DNA of 64,000 nt from Rhizobiales bacterium TNE-4 (lineage in GTDB: Bacteria > Pseudomonadota > Alphaproteobacteria > Rhizobiales > Beijerinckiaceae), in assembly GCA_019083985.1 (NCBI GenBank), contig JAHRCV010000001.1, positions 1-64,000 of the forward strand, given 5' to 3'. The position numbers were made by a program, and so were the translations under genes. The notes beneath the pieces are model-generated. The model made no database searches. It saw only the letters and a program-made list of their open reading frames with translations, and was not told the origin of the DNA. Shown one piece after another: positions 27,897 to 37,066 of this stretch. Position 1 is the first letter of the stretch, and each line of letters begins with the position of its first letter.

Positions 27897-29398
27897 AGAT
27901 CCTTGTAGGTCTCCCGCATTACGTTTTTCTGCACCTTGCCCATCGTGTTTCGCGGGAGATCATCCACGAAGATGATCTTTTTCGGCAATTTGAATTTGGC
28001 GAGTTTGCTGGCGAGTTCATCGGCGATGGCCGCCTCATCAATCGTCGCACCTTTCTGGCGGACGACGACGGCTGTGACGCCTTCACCAAAATCAGGATGC
28101 GGAATGCCAATCACGGCGCTCTCGATCACACCCGGCATGCCGTCGATTTCGGTTTCGATTTCTTTCGGGTAGACGTTGAACCCGCCAGTGATCACGAGAT
28201 CCTTGCCGCGGCCAACAATGTGCACATAGCCACGCTCATCAATGCGGCCGAGGTCACCCGTGATGAAGAAGCCATCGGCGCGGAATTCTTGCGCCGTCTT
28301 TTCCGGCATGCGCCAATAGCCCTTGAACACGTTCGGGCCTTTGACCTCAATCATGCCGATTTCGCCTTGCGGCAGAACTTTGCCCGTTTCAGGATCCGTA
28401 ACACGCAAAGAAACGCCCGGCAGCGGGAAACCGACAGTGCCGGCAACACGATCGCCTTCATAGGGGTTCGACGTATTCATGTTCGTTTCGGTCATGCCAT
28501 AGCGTTCGAGAATGGCATGGCCTGTCTTTGCAAAAAATTCGCGATGCGTTTCCGCCAGCAGCGGGGCCGAACCCGAGACGAACAAGCGCATATGGCGTGT
28601 CGCGTCTTTGGTCAGGCCGGGATGCTGCACAAGCCGCGTATAGAAGGTTGGCACGCCCATCAGGCTCGTCGCCTTGGGCAGCCAGCGCATCACTTCCTCG
28701 CCGTCGAATTTCGGCAGGAAGATCATCGATGCACCGGCCATCAAAATCGTATTCGTCGCCACGAAGAGACCATGCGTGTGATAGATCGGCAGCGCATGCA
28801 GCAGCACATCCTGATCGGTGAAGCGCCATTCCTTCACCAGCACCTGCGCGTTCGAGGCGAGATTGTCATGCGTCAGCATCGCCCCTTTCGAGCGGCCCGT
28901 CGTGCCGGACGTATAGAGAATAGCAGCGAGATCGTCGGCGGCGCGTGCCTCATCGGTACAATCGGCGGAGGCGGCATCCGCCTTCGTCCGCAGAGAGCCG
29001 TGGCCTTTGGCATCAAGTGTCTCAACCTTCGCGCCCACTTGGGCGGCAACGGGCTTTAACGACTCTTCTTTGGCCGGATCGCAGACAACGAGCGCCGGTT
29101 CAGCATCGCCGATGAAATAGGCGAGCTCATTGGTGGTGTAAGCTGTGTTGAGCGGCAGCATCACGGCGCCAGCGCGGACACAGGCGAGAATGAGGAGCAG
29201 CGTCTGCGGGCTCTTCTCGACCTGAATGGCCACACGGTCACCGGGCTTCACACCCAAGCTGCGCAGCGTATTGGCATAGCGGCCGGTGCCTGCGAGGAAA
29301 TCGCCATAGCTCATCGTCCCGCCATCCTGCAGATGGAGGAAGGGCTTGGATGCTTCGGGCATCGCCTTGCGGATGAGATCGAACAGATGATTGGCCAT
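27884..29398 (-). CDS. matB: Malonyl-CoA synthetase
   Basis: A 504-residue acyl-activating enzyme that makes malonyl-CoA from malonate, ATP and CoA. The adenylation P-loop is LYTSGTTGRSKGAMLTHDN, followed by ERYGMTETNMNTSNPYEGDR, the core GDLGRIDERGYVHIVGRGKD and the C-terminal catalytic lysine in RNTMGKVQKN. MTETNMNTSNPY is characteristic of MatB within the superfamily. A terminator separates it from the SDR gene upstream. It ends the long leftward catabolic block and suggests that malonate or a substituted malonate is a product of that pathway. Confidence 0.87.
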   Translation of the reverse strand: MANHLFDLIRKAMPEASKPFLHLQDGGTMSYGDFLAGTGRYANTLRSLGVKPGDRVAIQVEKSPQTLLLILACVRAGAVMLPLNTAYTTNELAYFIGDAEPALVVCDPAKEESLKPVAAQVGAKVETLDAKGHGSLRTKADAASADCTDEARAADDLAAILYTSGTTGRSKGAMLTHDNLASNAQVLVKEWRFTDQDVLLHALPIYHTHGLFVATNTILMAGASMIFLPKFDGEEVMRWLPKATSLMGVPTFYTRLVQHPGLTKDATRHMRLFVSGSAPLLAETHREFFAKTGHAILERYGMTETNMNTSNPYEGDRVAGTVGFPLPGVSLRVTDPETGKVLPQGEIGMIEVKGPNVFKGYWRMPEKTAQEFRADGFFITGDLGRIDERGYVHIVGRGKDLVITGGFNVYPKEIETEIDGMPGVIESAVIGIPHPDFGEGVTAVVVRQKGATIDEAAIADELASKLAKFKLPKKIIFVDDLPRNTMGKVQKNVMRETYKDLYRA

Positions 29399-29416
29399 GG
29401 GACGCCCCCGACAATG

Positions 29417-29447
29417 AAAAAGCGGCGGGACCTTAACCGATCCCGCC
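29417..29447 (-). terminator. Terminator between the SDR gene and matB
   Basis: The stem GGCGGGA / TCCCGCC with a 10-base loop is followed on the minus strand by GCTTTTT. It lies 10 bases after the SDR stop. Confidence 0.7.
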
Positions 29448-29457
29448 TTGATTGAAA

Positions 29458-30228
29458 TCAGCCCTTGCGGAATGCCTGCCCACCATCAACGTCAAGCGTC
29501 GCGCCGCTGACATAGCCGCACATCGGCGAGGCGAGGCAGACGATGGTGTTCGCCATTTCTTCCGGTTCCGCGAGGCGGCCAAAGGGAAGGTTGGCCAGCA
29601 ATTCTTCCCAACGCCCTTCATCGCCGAGTGATGTCTTGGCGCGTGCCTTTGACAGCGTGATGATACGATCGGTCCGCGTCTGCGACGGGTTGATAGCAAA
29701 GACCCGAACGCCGAATTCCGGCGATTGGCCGCCGACAGCACCGGTGAACGCCATCAGCGCTGCATTACCGACGCCGCCGCAGACATAATCATGGCGCGGC
29801 GAACGCCCAGCGCTACCGATCACATTCACGATCACGCCGTCCCGCTTTTCTTTCATTTTCGCGAGATAGAGTTGGGTGAGGTGGATGTAGCCCATCACCT
29901 TCAACGACCATGCCGCTTCCCATGTCTCGATATCGATGTCGAACAAAGAGCCGCCGGGAATGGCGCCTGCATTATTGACGAGAATGTCGATGTCGGGGAA
30001 GGCGGCTGCCAGCCTGATGCGTTCTTCCTTTTTGGACAGGTCCGCCGCAAAGGTCGAGACGCGCTGGCCGCCATTCAGCGCGGCAGCGGCCTCTTTCAGC
30101 ACATCCTCACGACGCGCGGTAATGATGACGCTTGCGCCTTCATCAAGAAATGCTTTTGCGGTCGCAAGGCCGATGCCTTTCGAGCCGCCGGTCACGAGAA
30201 CGCGGCGGTCTTTCAGTTGGAGATCCAT
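29458..30228 (-). CDS. Short-chain dehydrogenase/reductase without the catalytic lysine
   Basis: A 256-residue SDR with cofactor loop TGGSKGIG (13-20) and NNAG (about 85-88). The active-site serine is in NVIGSAGRS and the tyrosine is Tyr148. The expected YxxxK lysine is replaced: the sequence reads YVCGG, so position 152 is Gly. It may act with altered chemistry, or as a family in which Asn154 or another residue takes over. ATG 30228 (MDLQLKDRRVLVTGG) is the family start. It lies between the deacetylase-like gene and matB in the leftward block. Confidence 0.82.
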   Translation of the reverse strand: MDLQLKDRRVLVTGGSKGIGLATAKAFLDEGASVIITARREDVLKEAAAALNGGQRVSTFAADLSKKEERIRLAAAFPDIDILVNNAGAIPGGSLFDIDIETWEAAWSLKVMGYIHLTQLYLAKMKEKRDGVIVNVIGSAGRSPRHDYVCGGVGNAALMAFTGAVGGQSPEFGVRVFAINPSQTRTDRIITLSKARAKTSLGDEGRWEELLANLPFGRLAEPEEMANTIVCLASPMCGYVSGATLDVDGGQAFRKG

Positions 30229-30235
30229 AAAAGCC

Positions 30236-31120
30236 TCACAGGGATGATGGCGCGGGGGAAACGGATGTGTACCAGTCGCAGATGGCGCTGCCCGTTGTGA
30301 ACAGAACATGCGGGCTCGCCTGTAAGGCGTCGATCATGTTCACAAGCTCATGCATGCGGTGCGGCACGGAGATAAGATGCGGGTGTAGGCCAAGGGCCAA
30401 CATGCGCACCTGCCCTTCACCTTCCTCTTCGAATTGTTTCAGCGTGTGCTTCAGGCGCTTTTCCATTTCGCCCGTCGCATGCCGTTCGATGGCATAGATG
30501 ATGGAATCGTTGATTTCGAGATTGTACGGCATCGCCACCATCGGGCCGTGCTTGGTGTGCATCCAATCAGGCTGATCGTCCACCACCCAATCGCAGACAT
30601 AATCGATGCCATTCTTTTTCAGAAGATCGGGTGTGTCGACGGTCTCACGCAGACCTGGCGAGAGCCAGCCGCGCGGGCGCTGGCCTGTAAATTTCTGAAT
30701 CTTATCGAGGGCGGCCACAATCAGCGCTTCTTCACCCCCTTCGGCATGATTGATTGCCTTTTGATGCATGCCATGGCCGATGAATTCCCAGCCTGCTTTC
30801 AGCATCGCCTCGGCGGCGGATGGATAGGCATCGATCACACCGGCGTTGAAACTGGTCGAGGCCGGCAAACCGCGGTCTGTGAAGAGTTTCAAAATACGCG
30901 GCATCCCGGCGCGCATACCGTAATCGGCCCAAGAGAAATTCGGCACATCCGGCACCGTCTCCTTGCCATGCGGTGGCGTGATGATGGTGCGTGGCATCGC
31001 ATTCTCGAACACCCAATGTTCGACGTTGACGACGAGATGCACGAGAATCCGCTTGCCCTGCATCGGGGGCAGCGGCGGACGCTCTGATGTCATGCGGTAA
31101 GGGATACGGGGGTTCGCCAT
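30236..31120 (-). CDS. Polysaccharide deacetylase family hydrolase (PuuE-like)
   Basis: A 294-residue NodB-homology protein. Family features include HLVVNVEHWVFENAMPRT, FNAGVIDAYP, EFIGHGMHQKA (metal ligands) and GWLSPGLRETVDT. The pattern is nearer to the cofactor-independent allantoinase PuuE and related amide/ureide hydrolases than to chitin or peptidoglycan deacetylases. No signal peptide is seen, which supports a cytoplasmic small-molecule substrate. It probably cleaves a C-N bond in the pathway of this cluster; the substrate is not known. Confidence 0.75.
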   Translation of the reverse strand: MANPRIPYRMTSERPPLPPMQGKRILVHLVVNVEHWVFENAMPRTIITPPHGKETVPDVPNFSWADYGMRAGMPRILKLFTDRGLPASTSFNAGVIDAYPSAAEAMLKAGWEFIGHGMHQKAINHAEGGEEALIVAALDKIQKFTGQRPRGWLSPGLRETVDTPDLLKKNGIDYVCDWVVDDQPDWMHTKHGPMVAMPYNLEINDSIIYAIERHATGEMEKRLKHTLKQFEEEGEGQVRMLALGLHPHLISVPHRMHELVNMIDALQASPHVLFTTGSAICDWYTSVSPAPSSL

Positions 31121-31136
31121 GGTCCGTCTCGTCAAT

Positions 31137-31901
31137 TCAATGATGGTGATGGGCGCCGCGCATCTCGGCCATGATTTCGGCCTTGAAGCCGGTGAAGGCC
31201 GGATCGGTGAGCGTGTCGATCGAGCGCGGGCGCGGCAGCGTGATCGGGATGTCGCGGGTGATCCGGCCAGGCCGCGCCTTCATCACGCAAACACGGTCGG
31301 CCAGCAGGATCGCTTCGTCGATATCATGTGTGACGAAGAGAACGGTTGTCTTCAGCTTCTGCCAGACATCAAGCAGCAATTCCTGCATGGAGAGGCGGGT
31401 CTGCGCATCAAGCGCACCGAAGGGCTCGTCCATCAGAAGCGCGCGCGGTTCCATGACCAGTGCGCGCGCAATGCCCACACGCTGGCGCATCCCGCCTGAC
31501 AATTGCACGGGCAGCGCTTCCGTGAATTGCGAAAGCCCGACAATGTCGAGAATGCGCCGTGCACGTGGCTCGTAGACATCTTTCGGTAGGCCCTGAACCT
31601 TTGGGCCGAACACGACATTGTCCCACACATTCAGCCAAGGCAGTAGCGAAGCTTCCTGAAACACGACGCCGCGGTCCGGTCCGGGTTTCGTGACGCCCCC
31701 ACCATCGAAGCGGACATCGCCGCCGCTTGCCATTTCAAACCCGGCGACGATGTTGAGAAGCGTGGACTTACCACAGCCCGACGGGCCAAGGAGTGCGACG
31801 AACTCGCCTTCGCCAATATGGAAATCGACGTCCGATAGCGCCTGCACGCCGCCGGTGCCGCCATAGGTTTTCGAGACATTCGAAAAAGCGATGGTGCCCA
31901 T
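31137..31901 (-). CDS. ABC transporter ATP-binding protein, SsuB/TauB type, with His tail
   Basis: A 254-residue ATPase with Walker A GPSGCGKSTL, signature LSGGMRQRVGIARAL, Walker B ALLMDEPFGALD and H-loop FVTHDIDEA. ATG 31901 was used because the upstream residues overlap the permease. The protein ends in RGAHHHH, a natural run of four histidines, unusual for the family and possibly metal-binding. It forms a transporter with the two genes upstream. Confidence 0.9.
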   Translation of the reverse strand: MGTIAFSNVSKTYGGTGGVQALSDVDFHIGEGEFVALLGPSGCGKSTLLNIVAGFEMASGGDVRFDGGGVTKPGPDRGVVFQEASLLPWLNVWDNVVFGPKVQGLPKDVYEPRARRILDIVGLSQFTEALPVQLSGGMRQRVGIARALVMEPRALLMDEPFGALDAQTRLSMQELLLDVWQKLKTTVLFVTHDIDEAILLADRVCVMKARPGRITRDIPITLPRPRSIDTLTDPAFTGFKAEIMAEMRGAHHHH

Positions 31902-31908
31902 CACGCTC

Positions 31909-32775
31909 TCACTGGTTGAAGGATTGCATGCGCCGCCAGCGCAAAGCGGCAAATTCGAGCGCGACGATCAGGCGGTCTGAGAGATAGCCGAGGAGTCCGA
32001 TCGACACCATGTCGGCAATCACCACATCCATGCGGCCGACATAATAGGCGTCCCACAGAACGTAACCGAGACCTGATTTAACGGCGACCATCTCCGACAC
32101 GATCACAGCCGTCCAGCCAATCCCAAGCCCGAGACGCAAGCCGGTGAAAATCGATGGCAAAGCCGCAGGCAGAACAACGCGCAGCAGAATGTCGAAACGC
32201 GATGCGCCCATCATCAAGGCCGCACGGATCCAGTTCCGTTCCACATCGCGTGCGCCTTGCGTCGTGTTGATCACAATGGGGTAGAACGCGCCAATCGTGA
32301 TGAGGAAAATCGCACCCAAGCCGCTGATGCCGAAAATGGCGATCGAGATCGGGAGCCACGCGGTGATCGGTACGGGCCGCAGCCATTGGATGGAAGGGTC
32401 GACAAGGGCTGAAACGGTTTTCGACCAGCCGATCAGGATGCCGAGTGGAACGCCGATAACGATGGCGAGTGCAAAGCCTGCTGCAACACGCTGGGCAGAG
32501 GCCACGACATTGGCCATCCATGTGCCGGCGTAAGGATTAAGGCCGAAACCGGGATTGCCGAAGGCCCACAACATCCACGCTTTCCAGACGCGGTCGGGTG
32601 TCGGCAAAGCGCCGCCGAAAATGGCGCCATCACGGCCGCCCATTTGCCAAGCGACGATCAGAAGAACGGGGAGAACGAGAGCCAACACAATCTTGGTCAC
32701 GCGTTGCGTCACGCCGGATGGTTTTGCTCGTGCCGGTGCAGTGCTGGCTACACCCGTATCGGTGATGGCTGCCAT
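31909..32775 (-). CDS. ABC transporter permease, SsuC/TauC type
   Basis: A 288-residue permease with about six membrane segments. The EAA-type loop is near VERNWIRAALMMGASRFDILLRVVLP. ATG 32775 was chosen; it follows a stem-loop that separates it from the binding protein gene. It belongs to the second NMT1/SsuA-type importer in the window. Confidence 0.9.
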   Translation of the reverse strand: MAAITDTGVASTAPARAKPSGVTQRVTKIVLALVLPVLLIVAWQMGGRDGAIFGGALPTPDRVWKAWMLWAFGNPGFGLNPYAGTWMANVVASAQRVAAGFALAIVIGVPLGILIGWSKTVSALVDPSIQWLRPVPITAWLPISIAIFGISGLGAIFLITIGAFYPIVINTTQGARDVERNWIRAALMMGASRFDILLRVVLPAALPSIFTGLRLGLGIGWTAVIVSEMVAVKSGLGYVLWDAYYVGRMDVVIADMVSIGLLGYLSDRLIVALEFAALRWRRMQSFNQ

Positions 32776-32798
32776 CTGTCTCTCCCAAGGAATAAGAA

Positions 32799-32823
32799 GG
32801 GCGGACAGACACGCTGTCCGCCC
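32799..32823 (-). terminator. Intercistronic stem-loop between binding protein and permease genes
   Basis: A 9-bp stem GGGCGGACA / TGTCCGCCC with a 7-base loop starts 9 bases after the binding-protein stop (minus strand). The following bases (TTCTTATT) are only partly T. Such hairpins commonly protect the upstream message or cause partial termination, giving more binding protein than permease. Confidence 0.6.
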
Positions 32824-32831
32824 GATTGACC

Positions 32832-33815
32832 TCAGTTGGTCTTGACCTTCGCGAGGAAGGACGCGTCCCAATTGTTCTCGATTTCACCCGACACATCCTT
32901 CGGAATGACACCGAGTTCGTTGAACGCCTTCGCCTGACGCTTGATCTGATCGACCGTGATGACCGGGCCGAGATTGATCTGCTGCGCGACGGCAGCCGAA
33001 ATCTGCGGATCAAGACCCGTCAGCTTCTGGATGCCTTCGGCAAACTTCGCCTTGGACGATTGCAGTTCGAGCATCTTGGCAACGTAAGCCGCGACGAAAC
33101 GCTCAACCGCAGCGCGCTTCTGCGTAGCGGCCGATTTCGTGGCGACAAGCATGCCGAGTTCTGCACCAACCGCTTTCGACTGGCTGTAGTCGAGGTTCTT
33201 CGCGAAGAAGCCATAGCCCTTCACGACCGGGATCGATTCGAACGGCTCCCATGTGACGAGCGCATCGACTTCACCCTTTTCGAGGGCCGCATTGAAGTTG
33301 GCGCCACCACCCTGAATGTTGACGGCGTTGAACGAATTATAGGGCACGCCCTTTTCCGTCAGCGTTGCTGCGAACTGGAACCACACGGCCGAACCCGGCG
33401 CGATGGCGATTTTCTTGCCCTTGAGGTCTTCCCACGTCTCGAGCTTCACGCCATTGCGGCCGATCACATATTTCGGCGACGAGCCGATGCCCATGATGCC
33501 GACGACATCTTTGGAACCATTGGCGAGCGAGATCGCGAGGTCGGCCGGGCCGACGGTCGCAACATCGAGCGAGCCGGCGAGCAGCGCGGTACGCGCATCG
33601 GCGTAACGTGCGAATTCGACCATCTTCACGTCAACGCCTTGCTTCTTCAATTCGTCCTCAATGAGAACGATGGGTGCAAGGTGCGCGACTTTCTGATAGC
33701 CGACGGTGAGTGTCACCGGCGGGTTGAGCGGTGCCATTTGCGCAAAAGCCGCGCCCGGCAAACCAGCTCCGATAGCGAGAGCGGCAAGGCCACCCAGTAC
33801 TGTACGACGTTGCAT
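32832..33815 (-). CDS. ABC transporter substrate-binding protein, NMT1/SsuA type
   Basis: A 327-residue periplasmic protein with signal peptide MQRRTVLGGLAALAIGAGLPG, ending AAFA, with RR at residues 3-4 (possible Tat). Family features are TLTVGYQKVAHLAPIVLIED, FARYADARTALLAGSLDVATVG and DLKGKKIAIAPGSAVWFQF. Members of this family bind sulfonates, nitrilotriacetate-like or pyrimidine-like compounds. The surrounding amidase and hydrolase genes suggest an amide- or ureide-type ligand, which is inference. Confidence 0.85.
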   Translation of the reverse strand: MQRRTVLGGLAALAIGAGLPGAAFAQMAPLNPPVTLTVGYQKVAHLAPIVLIEDELKKQGVDVKMVEFARYADARTALLAGSLDVATVGPADLAISLANGSKDVVGIMGIGSSPKYVIGRNGVKLETWEDLKGKKIAIAPGSAVWFQFAATLTEKGVPYNSFNAVNIQGGGANFNAALEKGEVDALVTWEPFESIPVVKGYGFFAKNLDYSQSKAVGAELGMLVATKSAATQKRAAVERFVAAYVAKMLELQSSKAKFAEGIQKLTGLDPQISAAVAQQINLGPVITVDQIKRQAKAFNELGVIPKDVSGEIENNWDASFLAKVKTN

Positions 33816-33853
33816 GCTTAGTCTCCCCTGGAAAATGGCACCCGCGTGCCGTT

Positions 33854-34642
33854 TCATTGTCCGGTAAACACGGGATCCCTTTTTTCGCGAAAAGCGGCTT
33901 GCCCCTCGCGATAGTCCGCGCTCGTGAAACAACGTTCCACGAGCGTATTCACCGCGGCGAGATTTCTTTCGGTCTCTGGCCGCGACAATTCCACAAGGCA
34001 GCGCTTGATGGCCGCTAATGTCAGCGGCGCATTGGTGGCCATTGTGCTGACATAGTGCGTGCTCTTCGCCGCATAATCTTCGGTCTCCCACACGGCGGTG
34101 GCAATGCCCACGCGATGGGCTTCGGCCGCGTCCAAGATGCGTGCCGAAAATAAAATGTCCGAGGCCGCTGTCACGCCGAGGCGTTGCACCATCAGCCCAA
34201 TGTTCGATGCGCCATAGCCAAGGCCGAGACGTGCGGCCGGTAAGCGAAACCGGCTATCCGCGCGCGCAAGCCGGATGTCGCAGCACAGGGCGAGCATCAG
34301 GCCGCCGCCAAAGCAAAAACCACGAATGAGCGCGACAGTCGGCTTCGACGCGTTGACGATCGCTTCCATTCCCGCAGCCACGGCGCGGTCATAGGCGCGG
34401 GTTGCTTCCTCACCCGTGCGCTTGTCACCAAACTGCGAGATATCGGCGCCCGCACAAAAGGCCTTCTCACCTGCGCCTTCCAGCGTGATCACGCGAACAC
34501 CCGGCGCGCTCTCGGCACGCTGTACAGCGTCCGGCAGGGCAGACCACATGGCGAAACTCATCGCATTCATTTTTGCTGGCTGATCGAGCACGATGCGGCA
34601 GACCGGGCCATCAAAAGAAACGCGGATTTGACCTTCGCTCAT
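33854..34642 (-). CDS. Enoyl-CoA hydratase/isomerase family protein
   Basis: A 262-residue crotonase-fold protein. The oxyanion-hole segment FCAGADISQF and the second glycine-rich block GFCFGGGLMLALCCDIRLA are intact. The place of the first catalytic Glu (usually PE..LG) reads LPAARLGLGYG, so that acid is missing and the reaction may differ from simple hydration. The start codon ATG 34642 overlaps the stop of the CoA-transferase gene (ATGA). Confidence 0.85.
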   Translation of the reverse strand: MSEGQIRVSFDGPVCRIVLDQPAKMNAMSFAMWSALPDAVQRAESAPGVRVITLEGAGEKAFCAGADISQFGDKRTGEEATRAYDRAVAAGMEAIVNASKPTVALIRGFCFGGGLMLALCCDIRLARADSRFRLPAARLGLGYGASNIGLMVQRLGVTAASDILFSARILDAAEAHRVGIATAVWETEDYAAKSTHYVSTMATNAPLTLAAIKRCLVELSRPETERNLAAVNTLVERCFTSADYREGQAAFREKRDPVFTGQ

Positions 34643-35841
34643 CACACCACCTGTTGTGCTTTGAGCTTTGCGATGGTCTCGTGATCGAAACCGGCTTCGC
34701 TGAGAATGGCGTCGGTGTGCTCGCCCTTTTCTGGAATCGCTGCCACGAGCGAAGCGGGAGTCCGCGACAATGTCACCGGCTCACCGACAAGACGGATCTC
34801 GCCGCGCACCGGGTGCATGACGGGTTGCGCAAGCGCGAGATGGCGCACTTGCGGGTCGTCGAACACTTCATTCATGCGGTAGATCGGACCAGCCGGAACG
34901 TGGAATTCCTCAAGCCGTTTGAGCCAATAATCCGATGTTTCCCGTTGGAAGATCGGATCGAGCACCGCCTTCAGTTTTGGCCGGTTCGCGAAGCGCTGGT
35001 CTTGGGTGGCGAAATCGGCATGGTCGGCGAGATCTTCGCGCGCAAGCGCGGCGCAAAGATTCCGCCACTGTCCTTCACCGCCCACGCCAATATTGATGAA
35101 ACCATCCTTCGTCGGCAGTACGCCCATGGGCGTCGAATAAGGGTGGTCATTGCCCGCTTGCGGCGGCGCCTGCCCGTCGACGAGAAAGCGCGCTGCTTGG
35201 AAATCGCAGAGCGCGATCTGCGCTTCGAGCAACGAAGTGTGCACCCACTGACCTTCGCCTGAAGTGGCACGTTCATGCAAAGCGACGAGGACACCGATCG
35301 CGGCATAAAGCCCTGCAGTGGTATCGGCGACGGCAGCGCCTGCGCGCACCGGACCTTGGCCCGGCAGACCTGTGATCCACATCAGGCCGCCCATGCCCTG
35401 CGCGATCTGATCGAAACCAGCGCGCGTGCGATAAGGCCCGCTCTGCCCAAAGCCGGAAATGGAGGCGAGGATGATGCGCGGATTGACCTTGCGCAGCGCA
35501 TTATAATCGATGCCGAGACGTTCCTTCACGTCGGGGCGGAAATTTTCGACCACCACATCCGCCGTTTCGACAAGCTTCATCAAGACGGCGTGGCCTTCTG
35601 GCTTTTTCAAATTCAGCGTCAGCGAGCGCTTATTGCGATGCAGATTCTGCATGTCATAGCCATGGCGCGGGCCAGACATGTTCTCGTTCGGGTCAACGCC
35701 TTCTGGGGCCTCGATCTTGATGACGTCAGCGCCGAAATCGGCCAACACGCGACAGCATGTCGGCCCAGCCCGCACGCGGGTGAGGTCAAGAACACGCAAA
35801 TTGCCGAGCGCGGAAGAAGCCCGGGGGCGGGGCTTGGTCAT
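34642..35841 (-). CDS. CaiB/BaiF family CoA-transferase
   Basis: A 399-residue family III CoA-transferase. It starts with NLRVLDLTRVRAGPTCCRVLADFGADVIKIE, then NKRSLTLNLKKPEG and the nucleophilic aspartate in RAGAAVADTTAGLYAAIG. HPYSTPMGVLPTKDG is also typical. It moves CoA between carboxylic acids, so it would activate the acid released by the amidase. It is coupled to both neighbours by four-base overlaps. Confidence 0.92.
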   Translation of the reverse strand: MTKPRPRASSALGNLRVLDLTRVRAGPTCCRVLADFGADVIKIEAPEGVDPNENMSGPRHGYDMQNLHRNKRSLTLNLKKPEGHAVLMKLVETADVVVENFRPDVKERLGIDYNALRKVNPRIILASISGFGQSGPYRTRAGFDQIAQGMGGLMWITGLPGQGPVRAGAAVADTTAGLYAAIGVLVALHERATSGEGQWVHTSLLEAQIALCDFQAARFLVDGQAPPQAGNDHPYSTPMGVLPTKDGFINIGVGGEGQWRNLCAALAREDLADHADFATQDQRFANRPKLKAVLDPIFQRETSDYWLKRLEEFHVPAGPIYRMNEVFDDPQVRHLALAQPVMHPVRGEIRLVGEPVTLSRTPASLVAAIPEKGEHTDAILSEAGFDHETIAKLKAQQVV

Positions 35842-37061
35842 GCGACGGAGCCTTTCAAACGAGTTTCAATTTGCTGCGCAACGCGCAACACGGTGAGGCC
35901 CGTGCCATGGCGGGCCAAGAGTTGAATGGCTGTCGGCATGGCGCCATGCGCTGCAGGCAGCGGCAGGGCAACGGCCGGCAGACCAAGCGCATTGACGAAG
36001 CGCGTATAGCGCGACAGCTCGTAGAGATGGCGTGCGGAAAATTCAGGCTGGCCCGGCTCGCACATCGCCACACGCGGCGTGGGGCATGGCATGACGGGCA
36101 ATGCAATCACGTCGGTTTTATCAAACAATTTCTCAGCCATTTCAGCCCGCAGCACGGCGAGCCCCGCCGAAACGCCATCATAGGCGGCGGGTGTAATGGC
36201 CGCGCCGTGCGAAAGGCGGCGTTCAAGAATAGGGTCAAGTGCGCCTGTGCCGATGAGCGCGCGATTGCTCTCATAGGCTTCCTGTTGCAACAGCGTCAGC
36301 ACCACATCGTCACAAAGGTCAATGGTGGGCTGCAGGCTGATGGTGCTGGTGGTGAAATCTTGCGCAGCCGCCAGCATGCGGGCGTGGTCGTCATTTTGCC
36401 AAATGAGATCATCGGCAATCGCAAGACGGAAAGGGCGCTCGCCATGCGGTGGAATGAGGGCGTTTCCAACACGCAAAAGCATGTCGACGGAACGAGCGAG
36501 CACGCCGAGCGTGTCGAGCGATGGAGCGAGCGGCCATGATCCACCACGGCACAGAAGACCGAAACTTGGCTTCCACGCGGCAATACCGCAGCACTGTGCC
36601 GGAATGCGTAGCGAGCCTGCAGTATCGGATCCGATTGCAAAATCGACCAGCCCGGCCGCGACAAGAACGGCCGATCCAGATGATGAGCCGCCGCAGATAT
36701 AATCAGCATTGAGCGGATTGATCGGGCGGCCGCGGAACGGGTTGGCGCCTGAGGGTTCGTATGCAAGCGGCGTCATTTCGGCGAAGCCCAGCAGCTCGGC
36801 GCCTTCCGCCACAATCTGGCTTAGCAGCACCGCTGGCTTATCATCACAGCGCACGCCCGATGCGAGCCCGCGCGTATAATCATGCCCGGGCCATGCGAAC
36901 ATATCCTTGGCAACAAAGGTCAGCCCGCTGAGGGGGCCTTCGCGCGGCGTGTCGGCAGCAGCGAGAGCTACAAGCGCGTTCAGCTTGTGGCCTTCACGCG
37001 CCAGCGTGTCGCGTGCAGTCTGGCGATGCGGAGAAACGGTGCTCGTCATCGCCATGCCCAT
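35838..37061 (-). CDS. Amidase signature family enzyme
   Basis: A 407-residue amidase with the Ser-cisSer-Lys triad visible: Lys in TFVAKDMFAWPG, the serine-rich stretch CGGSSSGSAVL, and the nucleophile in GSDTAGSLRIPA. The specificity is not given by sequence. Within the cluster it would release a carboxylic acid (and ammonia or an amine) from the imported compound. ATG 37061, 37055 and 37049 are all possible starts; a GAGGG motif lies just upstream. The stop overlaps the CoA-transferase start. Confidence 0.88.
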   Translation of the reverse strand: MGMAMTSTVSPHRQTARDTLAREGHKLNALVALAAADTPREGPLSGLTFVAKDMFAWPGHDYTRGLASGVRCDDKPAVLLSQIVAEGAELLGFAEMTPLAYEPSGANPFRGRPINPLNADYICGGSSSGSAVLVAAGLVDFAIGSDTAGSLRIPAQCCGIAAWKPSFGLLCRGGSWPLAPSLDTLGVLARSVDMLLRVGNALIPPHGERPFRLAIADDLIWQNDDHARMLAAAQDFTTSTISLQPTIDLCDDVVLTLLQQEAYESNRALIGTGALDPILERRLSHGAAITPAAYDGVSAGLAVLRAEMAEKLFDKTDVIALPVMPCPTPRVAMCEPGQPEFSARHLYELSRYTRFVNALGLPAVALPLPAAHGAMPTAIQLLARHGTGLTVLRVAQQIETRLKGSVA

Positions 37062-37066
37062 GACCC

